Both the position numbers and the translations under genes were made by a program. Below are positions 8,390 to 17,307 of a DNA stretch of 64,000 nt, piece after piece; position 1 is the first letter of the stretch, and every line of letters begins with the position of its first letter. The stretch is from JAFGBI01 sp964480725. Its GTDB lineage: Bacteria; Myxococcota_A; Polyangia; Polyangiales; Polyangiaceae. Under the pieces are notes generated by a model that had not been told where the DNA came from, did no database searches, and was given only the letters and a program-made list of their open reading frames with translations. Where the stretch lies: NCBI GenBank assembly GCA_964480725.1, contig CAYZQO010000016.1, forward strand, positions 1-64,000, given 5' to 3'.

Positions 8390-10336
8390 ATGCACCCGAC
8401 CGGCAACGTGCGCGTGCTCGATCGCCTGGTGGCCGACGGGATCATCTCGACGGAACAGCGCGAGCGGGCCCTCCAGGTCGTGCAGACGATGGAGGAGCGG
8501 CTCGAGGAGGCGCTGATCGAGATCCACGCCACCGACGAGGCCACCCTGCTCAAGTACCTCGCGACGCTGCACAAGACCCGATTCGTCTCCACCGATAAGC
8601 TCGCGAAGGCGGACATCGACCGGTTCACGCTGGACAAGGTCCCGCGCAAGCTCGCCGAGCACCACGTCGTGTTCCCGGTCCTCTACGACCGCAAATCTGG
8701 GGCCCTGAGCGTGGTCACGCCCGATCCGGACGACGTGGCGATGATCCACGAGATCCAGCTCGCGTCGAGCGTGAAGGAGGTCCGCGCCTTCATCGGTCGG
8801 CCGCGCGCCGTGAAGGCCGCCATCGCCAAAAACTACGGCGGCGATATCCACGCCTTCGCCAACATCGACACCCAGGCGCACGAGCAGTTCCAGACGATGC
8901 TCAACGTCTACGAGCGGAACCTCGTTACCGACGAGAGCCTGACCAGCTCTCTTGCCACGGACGAGGGCCGCCGCGAGCGAGTGATCTCCGCGGAGCAGTT
9001 GCAGCAGGGAGGGCCCGCGGCTTCGACGCGGGGGCCCGGGGGTTTCTCGGGCCACGAGTACCTAGAGACGCTCAACGTGCTGGTGACGCTGCTCGAAAAC
9101 AGCCGGGGAGACCTCCGCGGCCACTCGGCGCACGTCGGGCGCTTCATCCGCAAGCTGGCGGAGCGCATCGGTCTGTCCGAGGTCCAGACGGGGCTGGTCA
9201 CCCTGGCCGGGTACGTGCACGACCTCGGCAAGATGGGCGCCTACCACCTGACCGCACTGAACGTCTCCGAGTACGAGGCCCACCAGTCGGCGGCGGTCAA
9301 GACGGTGGCCACGCCGATGCGACTGCTGGAGACGATCGGGCTGCCGCTGGAGGTGCAGGAGGCGGTCGGCCAGATGTACGAGCGCTTCGACGGCAAGGGG
9401 TTCCCGGAGGGAATCGGCGGCAAGGACATCCCGCTCGGCGCCCGGCTGTTGTCCATCGCCGACACCTACGCTGACCTCACCCAGAACCCGCGCAATCCCT
9501 TCCGTCAGAAGCTCCGCCCGGTGCAGGCCTGCGAGGTGCTGACGCGCTTCCGGAGCTCGATCTTCGACCCCAACCTGGTGGATCTCTTCCGGATCACGGT
9601 CACCGGTGACGACGTCAAGGCGCGGCTGTTGGCCAACTGCTACCGCGCGCTCATCGTGGACGGCGACCCAGAGGAGAGCACCGTGCTCGAGCTTCGCATG
9701 GTCGAGCAGGGGTTCGAGGTGACGCAGGCGCACACCTCGGACGCCGCCTTCCGGCAGCTCGAGCGCGGCGATTTCGACGTCGTCATCGCGGAGCTCGATC
9801 TCCGCCCCCAGGACGGCTTCGCGCTCCTGGCCGAGGCGCGCAAGCACCCGTGGGGCAAGAAACTCCTCTGGGTGGTCGTCACCGGCCGGATCGGACGCGG
9901 CGACGCGCAGAAGGCGTTCGAGCTCGGCGTCGCCGACTACATGAACAAGCCGGTGGCGAGCGACCTGCTGGTGGCCAAGGTCAAGCAGATCCTCGAGCGT
10001 GATGCCGCCCAAGCCGGTCGGCGCGGCGTCTCCGGCTCGCTCAAGGAGATGAGCCTGCCCGACATGGTGCAGGTGCTCTGGCACGGCCGAAAGACGGGGG
10101 CTCTCAAGATCAGCGCCGGGGGCGATAGCGGGGAAATCCACTTCGTGAACGGCGCCATCTTCAACGCGATGTGGGCGTCGCTACGCGGGGAGGAGGCCTT
10201 CTACGCGCTGTTGAAGCTCGAGGACGGGGAGTTCGTGCTCGACCCGAACTTCGAGGCCCCGCAAGCGGTCATCCAGGCGAGCCCGGAGGCGTTGCTGCTG
10301 GAGGGCATGCGACGGTTCGACGAAGAGGGTCGCTGA
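8390..10336 (+). CDS. Four-domain signalling protein: GspE-N, HD-GYP, receiver, PATAN/DUF4388
   Basis: The 648-residue protein has four domains in order. Residues about 5-150 look like the MshEN/GspE N-terminal domain, which binds cyclic-di-GMP in other proteins. Residues about 240-375 are an HD-GYP domain with H245, the HD pair 277-278 and DGKGFPEG at 334-341, where the GYP motif reads GFP. Residues about 423-530 are a receiver in which Glu468 occupies the usual phospho-Asp position, while Thr (VVVTG) and Lys (MNKPV) are kept. Residues about 535-645 are PATAN/DUF4388. A c-di-GMP phosphodiesterase or sensor role is likely. The start is the ATG at 8390. Confidence 0.88.
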   Translation: MHPTGNVRVLDRLVADGIISTEQRERALQVVQTMEERLEEALIEIHATDEATLLKYLATLHKTRFVSTDKLAKADIDRFTLDKVPRKLAEHHVVFPVLYDRKSGALSVVTPDPDDVAMIHEIQLASSVKEVRAFIGRPRAVKAAIAKNYGGDIHAFANIDTQAHEQFQTMLNVYERNLVTDESLTSSLATDEGRRERVISAEQLQQGGPAASTRGPGGFSGHEYLETLNVLVTLLENSRGDLRGHSAHVGRFIRKLAERIGLSEVQTGLVTLAGYVHDLGKMGAYHLTALNVSEYEAHQSAAVKTVATPMRLLETIGLPLEVQEAVGQMYERFDGKGFPEGIGGKDIPLGARLLSIADTYADLTQNPRNPFRQKLRPVQACEVLTRFRSSIFDPNLVDLFRITVTGDDVKARLLANCYRALIVDGDPEESTVLELRMVEQGFEVTQAHTSDAAFRQLERGDFDVVIAELDLRPQDGFALLAEARKHPWGKKLLWVVVTGRIGRGDAQKAFELGVADYMNKPVASDLLVAKVKQILERDAAQAGRRGVSGSLKEMSLPDMVQVLWHGRKTGALKISAGGDSGEIHFVNGAIFNAMWASLRGEEAFYALLKLEDGEFVLDPNFEAPQAVIQASPEALLLEGMRRFDEEGR

Positions 10337-10507
10337 CCCCGTCCCGCTGCCGCCAGGCGACAGCGACCGGCAGGCCAGCCGAGCCTCCGGCCCCGAGCGG
10401 TCGGCGATCCCCCGGAAGGTCTTGGTGTAGTATTGAGAGGTTCTGATCCGGCGACGCGCGACTCCTCGCCCCTCGGCCCTCGCTCGCTGCTGACCGCGCT
10501 GCCCGCG

Positions 10508-11320
10508 ATGACTCTCGTGGAGAAGTCCCCGCCCCCGCTCCTCGGCTTCAACAACAACGTGAGGCACCGAGGTCAGGTCTTCCACATTCAGACGGAGGAC
10601 TCGGGGGTGAAGCACGCCCGCATCATGACCCACCTCTTCGCGGATGGCGGGCGGATCGTGCAGAGCCTGCGCACCGAATACGGCGAGCACCTCGGCCGCG
10701 GCGACTTGGCGCAGGTCGTGCGCCAGATGATGAAGGAGCAGCACAAGGCGATGTTCGTGAGCCTCCGCGCGGGAGCGCTCGACGAGCGGATCGAGCACGC
10801 CTGCGGGCCCCTGCCAGGGGCGACTTCGGGCCGAGCGCTGCCGCCCGCGCCGGGCGCTCCGTCCCCGGCCGCGCCGCGGGGGGGAGCGGGCGAGCATCCC
10901 GCCCCCGCGGCGCCGGCCATCGAGCCACTCGCCCCGCCGCCGCCCCTGGAGGCGCTGCCGGAGCGGCCGTCGGATCCCGCGCCGCGACCGCGGAGCCTCT
11001 CGAACCCGAGCTTGCGACGCGTGGTCCCCCCCTTGGCGCCGCCGCCCCACGGGGGAGTCGACTTCGACCTGCCCGAGCTCACCGACGTGGCCCAGGATCG
11101 TGCGGAGCCCGGCCCGACAGCCGCCAATCCGCCCGGGCGCGCCGCCGCGGAGCAGCCCGCCCCCGCGCCCGAGGAGGACGCCCGTTACGCCCACTCCCGG
11201 CTGGCCACCATCTTCGGCGAGCCGCCGCTACCGGGCGCCTCCATCTTCGGCGAGCAGATGACGGAGAAATCCCTCGACGAGGTGATCCTGAGCTACCTCG
11301 CCGAGGATCTGGACGAGTGA
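10508..11320 (+). CDS. Conserved hypothetical with GFNNNVRHRG N-terminal domain
   Basis: Residues 1-100 form a compact, probably globular domain (LGFNNNVRHRGQVFHIQTED, then THLFADGGRIVQSLRTEY); I recall similar domains in myxobacterial proteins of unknown function. The rest of the 270 residues is a long Pro/Ala-rich, probably disordered linker ending in a short acidic segment (SLDEVILSYLAEDLDE) that could be a docking motif. There is no signal peptide or membrane helix. It follows the HD-GYP/PATAN gene by 171 nt on the same strand, so a shared pathway is possible but unproven. The ATG at 10508 abuts the conserved domain; an upstream TTG at 10433 is less likely. Confidence 0.7.
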   Translation: MTLVEKSPPPLLGFNNNVRHRGQVFHIQTEDSGVKHARIMTHLFADGGRIVQSLRTEYGEHLGRGDLAQVVRQMMKEQHKAMFVSLRAGALDERIEHACGPLPGATSGRALPPAPGAPSPAAPRGGAGEHPAPAAPAIEPLAPPPPLEALPERPSDPAPRPRSLSNPSLRRVVPPLAPPPHGGVDFDLPELTDVAQDRAEPGPTAANPPGRAAAEQPAPAPEEDARYAHSRLATIFGEPPLPGASIFGEQMTEKSLDEVILSYLAEDLDE

Positions 11321-11474
11321 CCTCGCAGCGCCAAGCGCACCGGACGCCGGCACGCCAGGGTTTGCGCGGGGGCTTCCGTTTCGCCGGGGATCTGCTAGTA
11401 AGACGGGCCGCTCGCGGCCGCGCCCCTTACGAGGGGTACGGGTGCGCGACGCCTCGAGCCTGGGCTCGGGTGCT

Positions 11475-11546
11475 GGTGAGGTAGCCAAGCGGTTAGGCAA
11501 CGGTTTGCAAAACCGTCACACGTGGGTTCGAATCCCATCCTCACCT
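11475..11546 (+). tRNA. tRNA-Cys (GCA)
   Basis: A full cloverleaf can be drawn: acceptor GGTGAGG pairs with CCTCACC, a short D arm, anticodon stem ACGGT/ACCGT with loop TTGCAAA giving anticodon GCA at 11507-11509, and a T arm with TTCGAAT. The discriminator is T (U73), the Cys identity base. CCA is not encoded. No convincing promoter was found directly upstream; TAGTAA at 11396-11401 is a weak candidate -10. Confidence 0.95.
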
Positions 11547-12315
11547 CGAAACGGATAGGCCAGCCCGCGGCGTCCCCCGCGGCGGCGGGTCCCCGCGTCG
11601 CTCCGAGGTCCCCAACGTGGCGGGGAATCCGGTCATTAGGCCGACCTCGTAAGCGCCCTGATGAAGGCCGCCCTGCGCGGCAAGTGGTCGTCTCCCGAGG
11701 TGCAGCCGGCGAGGCACGCTGCGGACCTGCGGCTCAACGTCGCCGATCCTTCAAGGCACCCGAGCCGATAGCCGCTCCCGCCGTCGCTCGGACAAAAAAT
11801 TCAGCGGCCCGAGATGGAGGGGGGGAGCACCTCAGGCCGCTGGGAGTAGAACACAGCGGCCGGAACGGAGGGGGGGGGGATACGCCCCGGACGCTGTGTG
11901 TTAGTTGTCGGCGGCAACCGGACCCGCAAGCGGCCCCGATTGACACCGAGTCCTCGTATTAGCAATGTGCGTTCCATGCCGACGCGAAGCAAATACGAAC
12001 ATTTGACTTGGGCAGGACACTTCGCCGTTTCATCCTTGAAATATTGGTCGCCAAACTTGGTGGAATCGACCTCGCCAAACTATCGTACCTGGTAAGACCT
12101 TTCTCCACCTGGGCGTAGACTTCGAACGCCGAAGTTAGGCCGACTGGTCGGTTCCCGGCGGCCACATCCCGGCGCCTAGCTCGCCAAGCGGCGCCGAGCC
12201 CCGGACCAGGAGCACCCGAGTCAAAAAGGGGGTCGGCGGTCCGCTCTGCTCGGGCGTCGGTGAGCCGGGTATGGTGCGCCCGCCGCGCCGAGCGCGCGGT
12301 GTGAGGAGCCGTGTG
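11547..12315 (+). other. Gene-poor region after tRNA-Cys, no convincing CDS
   Basis: About 770 nt between tRNA-Cys and hom hold no gene I can support. The first 200 nt are GC-rich; 11790-12120 is less GC-rich than its surroundings and contains GGCCGCTG-type inverted repeats and two long G tracts (see 11802-11902). A 51-codon open stretch ending in a stop at 12116-12118 encodes a Leu-rich helical-looking segment with no start codon and no family I recognise; it may be the tail of a decayed gene. Composition and position next to a tRNA suggest a scar of foreign DNA, but no integrase or clear repeat of the tRNA end was seen. Confidence 0.5.
11802..11902. repeat. Alternating 8-mer inverted repeats with G7 and G10 tracts
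   Basis: CAGCGGCC occurs at 11802-11809 and 11854-11861, with its reverse complement GGCCGCTG at 11835-11842 between them. A fourth arm, CGCTGTGTGTT near 11892-11902, nearly pairs with AACACAGCG around the second copy. Each direct copy is followed by a similar purine stretch ending in a run of 7 or 10 G. The arms can form alternative hairpins. Confidence 0.6.
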
Positions 12316-13620
12316 GTGAGGATCAAGGTTGGATTGGTCGGTTTCGGAGTCATCGGAGCGGGCGTCGTGGCGTTGCTGCAGCACCACGCCGAGATCCTCC
12401 GCCGCCGCAGCGGCGTTGAGCTCGTCCTGGCGCGGATCGCGGACGTCGAGGTGGACCGTCCGCGGGACGTGACCGTCGACCGATCCCTGCTCACCACGAA
12501 CTACCGGGAGATCCTCGACGATTCGGGCATCGACATCGTGATCGAGCTGGTGGGCGGGACGACCGTGGCCCGTGATGTCGTCCGCGGCGCGCTGGAGCGC
12601 GGCAAGCACGTGGTCACCGCCAACAAGGCGCTCCTCTACCACCACAAGGAGGAGCTGTTCTCGGTGGCGACCGAGCGCCGTCGCGAGCTCCGCTTCGAAG
12701 CGAGCGTCGCCGGCGGCATCCCCATCATCAAGGTGCTGACGGAGAGCCTGGCCGGCGATCGCGTCCACGCCATGTTCGGGATCGTCAACGGGACGACCAA
12801 CTTCATCCTCACGCGGATGATCGAGGAGCAGTGGTCGTTCGCGGACGCCCTGGCTCGCGCCCAGGCGCTCGGGTTCGCCGAGGCCAACCCCGCGCTGGAC
12901 GTGAACGGCGGCGACGCGACACACAAGCTAGAGATCCTGGCGACCGTCGCCTTCAACGCCCGGGTCGACCGGTCGCGGATATTCACGCGCGGCATCGACG
13001 ACCTGAGTCTCACCGACGTCTTGTACGCCAAGGAACTCGGCTACGTGGTCAAGCTCCTCGCGGTGGCGAAGCAGGCGGACGACGGGATGCTGCTCCGAGT
13101 CGGGCCCACGCTGATCCCGGAGCGCTGCAGCCTCGCCAGCGTCAAGAACGAGTTCAACGCCGTCATGCTGCAGTCTGAATTCCTTGGCGATTCCCTCTAC
13201 GTCGGCCGCGGCGCGGGGGCGCGGCCGACCGCAACCGCGGTGGTCAGCGATCTGTGCGAGCTCGCGCTGTCGATCGCCGGCAAGCAGGAATTCAATCCGC
13301 ACCGCTACGCCCCGTTCAACGAGTACGCGACCACCAGCCACCTCCAGGCAGAGTCGCGCTACTACCTTCGGCTGGGCACCGTCGAGCGCCCGGGGATATT
13401 GGCCAGCATCACCAGCATCCTCGGGCAGCACGGCATCAGCATCTCGGCCATCATCCAGAAGGAGATCGCGTCGGACGCCCCGGACCAGACCATCCCCATC
13501 GTCATCCTGACGCGCCGCGCCCGCGACGGCGCGGTCCGCGACGCAGCCGCGGAGATCGATCGACTGGAGGTGACGCGCGGGCAGGCCGTGATCCTCCCGG
13601 TGGAGGACATCGCGCTCTAG
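12316..13620 (+). CDS. hom: Homoserine dehydrogenase
   Basis: This 434-residue enzyme reduces aspartate semialdehyde to homoserine, the branch point to threonine and methionine. The N-terminus carries the NAD(P)-binding GFGVIGAGV; further on are VVTANKALL, EASVAGGIPIIK, the NGTTNFILT catalytic block, GDATHKLEIL, and a C-terminal ACT domain (about residues 350-430, beginning RLGTVERPGILASIT) for feedback control. Several in-frame GTG codons are possible; the one at 12316 lies 7 nt after GAGGAG and gives the usual family length. No thrB or thrC is adjacent. Confidence 0.95.
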   Translation: MRIKVGLVGFGVIGAGVVALLQHHAEILRRRSGVELVLARIADVEVDRPRDVTVDRSLLTTNYREILDDSGIDIVIELVGGTTVARDVVRGALERGKHVVTANKALLYHHKEELFSVATERRRELRFEASVAGGIPIIKVLTESLAGDRVHAMFGIVNGTTNFILTRMIEEQWSFADALARAQALGFAEANPALDVNGGDATHKLEILATVAFNARVDRSRIFTRGIDDLSLTDVLYAKELGYVVKLLAVAKQADDGMLLRVGPTLIPERCSLASVKNEFNAVMLQSEFLGDSLYVGRGAGARPTATAVVSDLCELALSIAGKQEFNPHRYAPFNEYATTSHLQAESRYYLRLGTVERPGILASITSILGQHGISISAIIQKEIASDAPDQTIPIVILTRRARDGAVRDAAAEIDRLEVTRGQAVILPVEDIAL

Positions 13621-13667
13621 ATCAGCGAGCGCCACCCCGCGGCGGGCGGGGGACGGCGCGGGCTCGC

Positions 13668-15401
13668 TCAGCGCACGAACCCGGCCACGGCGTAGATCAG
13701 CGCCGCGTTCCAGTTGATGGCGTTCTCGCCAGTGGTCGCGTCGGTGCTGTCGTCCTTCCAGGAGTTGGCGTTGGGCTGGGCCCCGCCGATCAGCAGGCCC
13801 GGCCAGGGCTGGGCCGCGGCGTCGGCCGACGACGGGCGGTGGTGGGGCTGCAGCGGTGGCCCGAACCCGATGCCCGTGACCTGCGACCGCGCGTAGTGGT
13901 TGCGACCGAGCAGGTGGTCGATCTGCTGGGTCGCCGCGTCGAGGTACGCCGGCTTCGGGTCCAGCAGGTGGGCGACGCGCAGGCCGATCACGGTGCGCGC
14001 GTAGATGCCATTGACGCCCCAGTAGCGACCGCCCGTGTACGCGAGTCCCCAGGGGTTCGCCTCGGCTGCGGCGACCATCGCGTCCGCCACCTTGACGATG
14101 TCGGCGGCCTTGGCAGCGACAAGCGTGGGGTCGCGGCGGTCACGGTCCTCGCGCCGCGACAGGACGTACGCGTAGACCGCGAGGCTGCCAAGATCGTCCC
14201 AGTCCCAGTTGGTGGCCGGCGCCATGTCCGCGATCCGCGCCTCGCAGTCGGCCAGCGCCGACTCCGCGCCGGTCGTCTCCCACAGCTCGCAGGCGCCCCA
14301 CGCCCGATCGTCGTTGTCCCCGCGAGTGTTGTACTGCATCTGCGTGAACCTGGACTGGTCGGGCTTGTGGAGGTCGGGGTGCTCCTGGAGAAAGAGGAAG
14401 GCCTTCTCCGCCGCGGTCCGGCACTCTCGCGCGAAGGCCTCGTCCACCGGCTCGTAGATGCGTGCAGCCTGGGCCATCACGGCGACGAAATCGCCCGTCC
14501 CGGCGGAACCCCAGTCCGAGAAGTAGCGGGTCTCGACGTCGGCGGTCGGCCCGATCATGCCGGGGAAGTTGAGCGGCGTGATCTTGTGGGAGACGGACCC
14601 GTCCTCGTTCTGCATGGTGAGCAGCCAGTCGAGGTTGAAGCGGTTTTCGTCGAGGTAGTCCGGCACAGCATCCCCCGTCTCGGGGAGGTCGAAGGCGCGC
14701 CCCGCGAGTCGATCCGCGAAGTGCTCCCAGGCGAGCAGCATCATCCCGCTCGCGAAGGCACCGTTGACGGTGTACTTGCCGTAGTCGCCAGCGTCGTGCC
14801 AACCCCCGGTGCCGTCGCGGTGGGCGTCCCCTCCGCCCACTAGCTCCAGGCTCGCGTCCTCGAGGTGACAGGCGCCGTGGTAGAAGGTGGTCTGCTCCCA
14901 GGTGAAGAGGATCTCGGTGCCACAACGCTGGCCGGTCATCCCCAGCATGAGCACGTGGAGGAGCGGATCGTAGACGTCTTCACCGATCGAGAAGCGAGGG
15001 GACTCGGTGAACGGCGCCGGCCCCTCGACGGTGATGGTGTAATCGCCCGGCTCTTCCACCTCCGTGAAGTCCAGAACCCAAACGTCCTGGTCGACCCCGG
15101 TGGCGACGCGAGTCGTCACGGGTCCGATCGGCGATCCCTCGAAGACCGTGGCGCCGCTCGGGTCCCGCACCTGGAACGAGGACACCTCCGCCGCCACGGT
15201 CGCGCGCTTGACGCGGTCGGGCAGGTAGCCGACGGAGTTGACCGCAACCCGCGGGTCGAAGACGCACCCGAAGCCGGTATCGCGCGCGAAGGGCGGACAG
15301 CGGTCCGCCACCTCGACGTCCGAGCTGGAGCACGCTCCCAGGTGGGCGAGCGCGAGGGGGGCGAAGAGGCAGGTCGTGAGGACGGGTTGGCGGAGCGTCA
15401 T
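13668..15401 (-). CDS. Glycoside hydrolase family 9 lipoprotein (endoglucanase-like)
   Basis: A 577-residue exported protein with lipobox LGAC near residue 25. It has an Ig-like CelD_N domain (about 45-130, VAVNSVGYLPDRVKRATV) followed by a complete GH9 (alpha/alpha)6 catalytic domain. The catalytic DAGDYGKY motif has Asp203 and Asp206, and the terminal acid is Glu559 in TTGENAINWN. GH9 enzymes cleave beta-1,4-glucans by inversion. It is divergent from an AraC-type regulator across 238 nt, which suggests substrate-controlled expression. The start at 15401 was chosen because the signal peptide begins there; the frame is open further upstream. Confidence 0.9.
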   Translation of the reverse strand: MTLRQPVLTTCLFAPLALAHLGACSSSDVEVADRCPPFARDTGFGCVFDPRVAVNSVGYLPDRVKRATVAAEVSSFQVRDPSGATVFEGSPIGPVTTRVATGVDQDVWVLDFTEVEEPGDYTITVEGPAPFTESPRFSIGEDVYDPLLHVLMLGMTGQRCGTEILFTWEQTTFYHGACHLEDASLELVGGGDAHRDGTGGWHDAGDYGKYTVNGAFASGMMLLAWEHFADRLAGRAFDLPETGDAVPDYLDENRFNLDWLLTMQNEDGSVSHKITPLNFPGMIGPTADVETRYFSDWGSAGTGDFVAVMAQAARIYEPVDEAFARECRTAAEKAFLFLQEHPDLHKPDQSRFTQMQYNTRGDNDDRAWGACELWETTGAESALADCEARIADMAPATNWDWDDLGSLAVYAYVLSRREDRDRRDPTLVAAKAADIVKVADAMVAAAEANPWGLAYTGGRYWGVNGIYARTVIGLRVAHLLDPKPAYLDAATQQIDHLLGRNHYARSQVTGIGFGPPLQPHHRPSSADAAAQPWPGLLIGGAQPNANSWKDDSTDATTGENAINWNAALIYAVAGFVR

Positions 15402-15639
15402 CGGGGTTCTCGTGGAGGGGTGCGAGTGGCGGAGGCAGCCAGGCGAATCCGGAGCCGAGGTGACGAGGTGGCGAGGTGGCGGAGTGACAACGCGGCCACG
15501 GTGGCGGAATCCGCCGGACCGCGCCGCGGGGGCCGCCGTGTTCGTGGCGCCCCGGGCTCCGAGCCTATGCCTGATGTTGACACGGGTGGCCAGCGGAAGG
15601 CCATGGCACGGGCGCCAACATCTGATACTTTGGTGTCTC

Positions 15640-16518
15640 ATGCGACCCGTCCCCCGTCCGGCGCACCGCGAGCTCGTCCCCCGTGATTCCTCCACGGCGA
15701 TCACCATCCGAGACGTCAAGGCGAACAGCTTCACCTACCCTTGGCACTATCACCCCGAGCTGGAGCTCATCCTGATCGTGGAGGGGCAGGGCCTGCGCTA
15801 CGTCGCCGACTCGATCCATGAGTTCGAGCCCGGCGACCTCTGCCTGGTCGGCGGCGGTACGCCCCACTGCTGGCTGTCGCGACCGACGCCGGGCCAGCCG
15901 GTGCGGGCGCTGGTCGTCCAGTTCCCCCGCGACGTGTTCGGCGACGGCTTCCTCGAGCTCGCAGCGACGCAACCGCTGGTCACCTTGCTCAAGCGCGCCG
16001 GACAGGGGCTGGTCATCGACGATCCGACGCGCACGGAGGTCGCCACCCGGATGTGGCAGCTCACGGATCCGACGGTCGTCGATCTGGACAAGGTCCTGTC
16101 GCTCCTGACCATGCTGTCGACCATGGCGCGCAGCCCGAACTGCCGCACCCTCTCGCTGTCGGTGGGCCATCGACCCGAGACCGATCGCGACGCAACCCGC
16201 GCCGGGCGGCTCATGCGACACATCCACGACCACGCGCCGGAGCGGCTGAGCCAGCGCGAGGTGGCGGGACTGGTGGGCATGTCTCCGGGCGCGTTCAGTC
16301 GCTTCTTCACCCGGCACTTCGGCAAGCCCTTCGTCGCCTACGTCGCAGAGGTCCGAGTCGGCCATGCGTGCCGGCTGCTGCTCGAGGGCGACATGAACAT
16401 CAGCGAGGTCGCCTACCACGTGGGCTTCAACAACCTGGCCAACTTCAACCGCCACTTCTTGCGCCTGAAGGGCACGACCCCGAGCGCCTTCCGCCGCATC
16501 GCCCGCAGCTACTCCTGA
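15640..16518 (+). CDS. AraC-family regulator with N-terminal cupin
   Basis: The product (292 aa) has an N-terminal cupin (YPWHYHPELELILIVEGQG, then FEPGDLCLVGGGTPH) and a C-terminal AraC double helix-turn-helix (about 190-290) with VAGLVGMSPGAFSRFFTRHFGK and ISEVAYHVGFNNLANFNRHF. The cupin probably senses a small sugar-like ligand and the C-terminus binds DNA. It faces the GH9 gene head-to-head, so control of that gene is a reasonable inference. The ATG at 15640 starts just before the cupin. TTGACA occurs at 15577-15582 in the shared upstream region but no good -10 was found. Confidence 0.92.
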   Translation: MRPVPRPAHRELVPRDSSTAITIRDVKANSFTYPWHYHPELELILIVEGQGLRYVADSIHEFEPGDLCLVGGGTPHCWLSRPTPGQPVRALVVQFPRDVFGDGFLELAATQPLVTLLKRAGQGLVIDDPTRTEVATRMWQLTDPTVVDLDKVLSLLTMLSTMARSPNCRTLSLSVGHRPETDRDATRAGRLMRHIHDHAPERLSQREVAGLVGMSPGAFSRFFTRHFGKPFVAYVAEVRVGHACRLLLEGDMNISEVAYHVGFNNLANFNRHFLRLKGTTPSAFRRIARSYS

Positions 16519-16720
16519 CGGGCCCCGACCGCGCGACGCTGGCGCCGCGGTGCGGTGCTCCGTCCCACCGTTGGACCCGGCGTCGCGGTACGACCTCCGG
16601 GCCAGGGCGCGCGTCGAGCCGGAGGCAGACGTTCGGAATCCCGCGCGACGTCGGGGAACGGACGGGCACCGGGGCCGGACCGAGTCGACGGCCCCACGTC
16701 GGATTGCTACGCTGGCACCC

Positions 16721-17284
16721 ATGAGCGAGCTCGCGCCCGGCCTCCTCGTCGCAGCGCCCCCGCTCGGCGACCCCAATTTCGACCGGTCGGTGGTGCTCCT
16801 CGCGGCACACGGGCCCGACGGTGCGTTCGGCTGGATCGTCAACGGCGAAGAGCTGATGACCATCCCCGAGCTGCTGGTGCGCGCCGACGTCACCGAGCGA
16901 ACCCTCGATCTGCCGGGCAGCGTGCGCGTCGGTGGCCCCGTCGCCAAGGAGCAGGTCTGGCTCGTCTACCGTACGGCGGACCGCTTCCCCGACGTCGAGG
17001 GGCAGTTCGAGGTGGGCCCGGGGATCACGGCGTCGGCCTCGCGCCGCATCCTCGAGGCGATGGCCGACGGGGTGACGCCAACCCAACTGTTCGCGCTGGC
17101 CGGCTACGCGGGGTGGGCGCCACAGCAGCTCGAGGCCGAGATCCGCGCCGGGGCGTGGCTACCCACAGAGGTGGATCCACGGCTCGTTTTCGACGTGCCC
17201 CGACACGACGTCTGGCGCGAGGCCTTCGCGCTCATCGGGTTGACGCCGATGGCGTTCACGAGCCGTACGGTGGGGTCGGCCTGA
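16721..17284 (+). CDS. yqgE: YqgE/AlgH family protein (UPF0301)
   Basis: A protein of 187 aa matching YqgE/AlgH throughout: MSELAPGLLVAAPPLGDPNFDRSV at the start, then HGPDGAFGWIVN, a GGPV segment and the GYAGWAPQQLEAEI block. The fold is conserved in proteobacteria; its biochemical role is not settled, though AlgH has been linked to alginate regulation in Pseudomonas. The ATG at 16721 begins the conserved region. An FGE-like gene starts 23 nt downstream on the same strand and may be co-transcribed. Confidence 0.92.
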   Translation: MSELAPGLLVAAPPLGDPNFDRSVVLLAAHGPDGAFGWIVNGEELMTIPELLVRADVTERTLDLPGSVRVGGPVAKEQVWLVYRTADRFPDVEGQFEVGPGITASASRRILEAMADGVTPTQLFALAGYAGWAPQQLEAEIRAGAWLPTEVDPRLVFDVPRHDVWREAFALIGLTPMAFTSRTVGSA

Positions 17285-17307
17285 CGCTCCGCGGTACGCA
17301 CGGACCG

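Noticed and set aside
11959..12924. 321-codon minus-strand frame over the hom 5' region
   Set aside because: Mostly antisense to hom; the part outside hom has no recognisable features.
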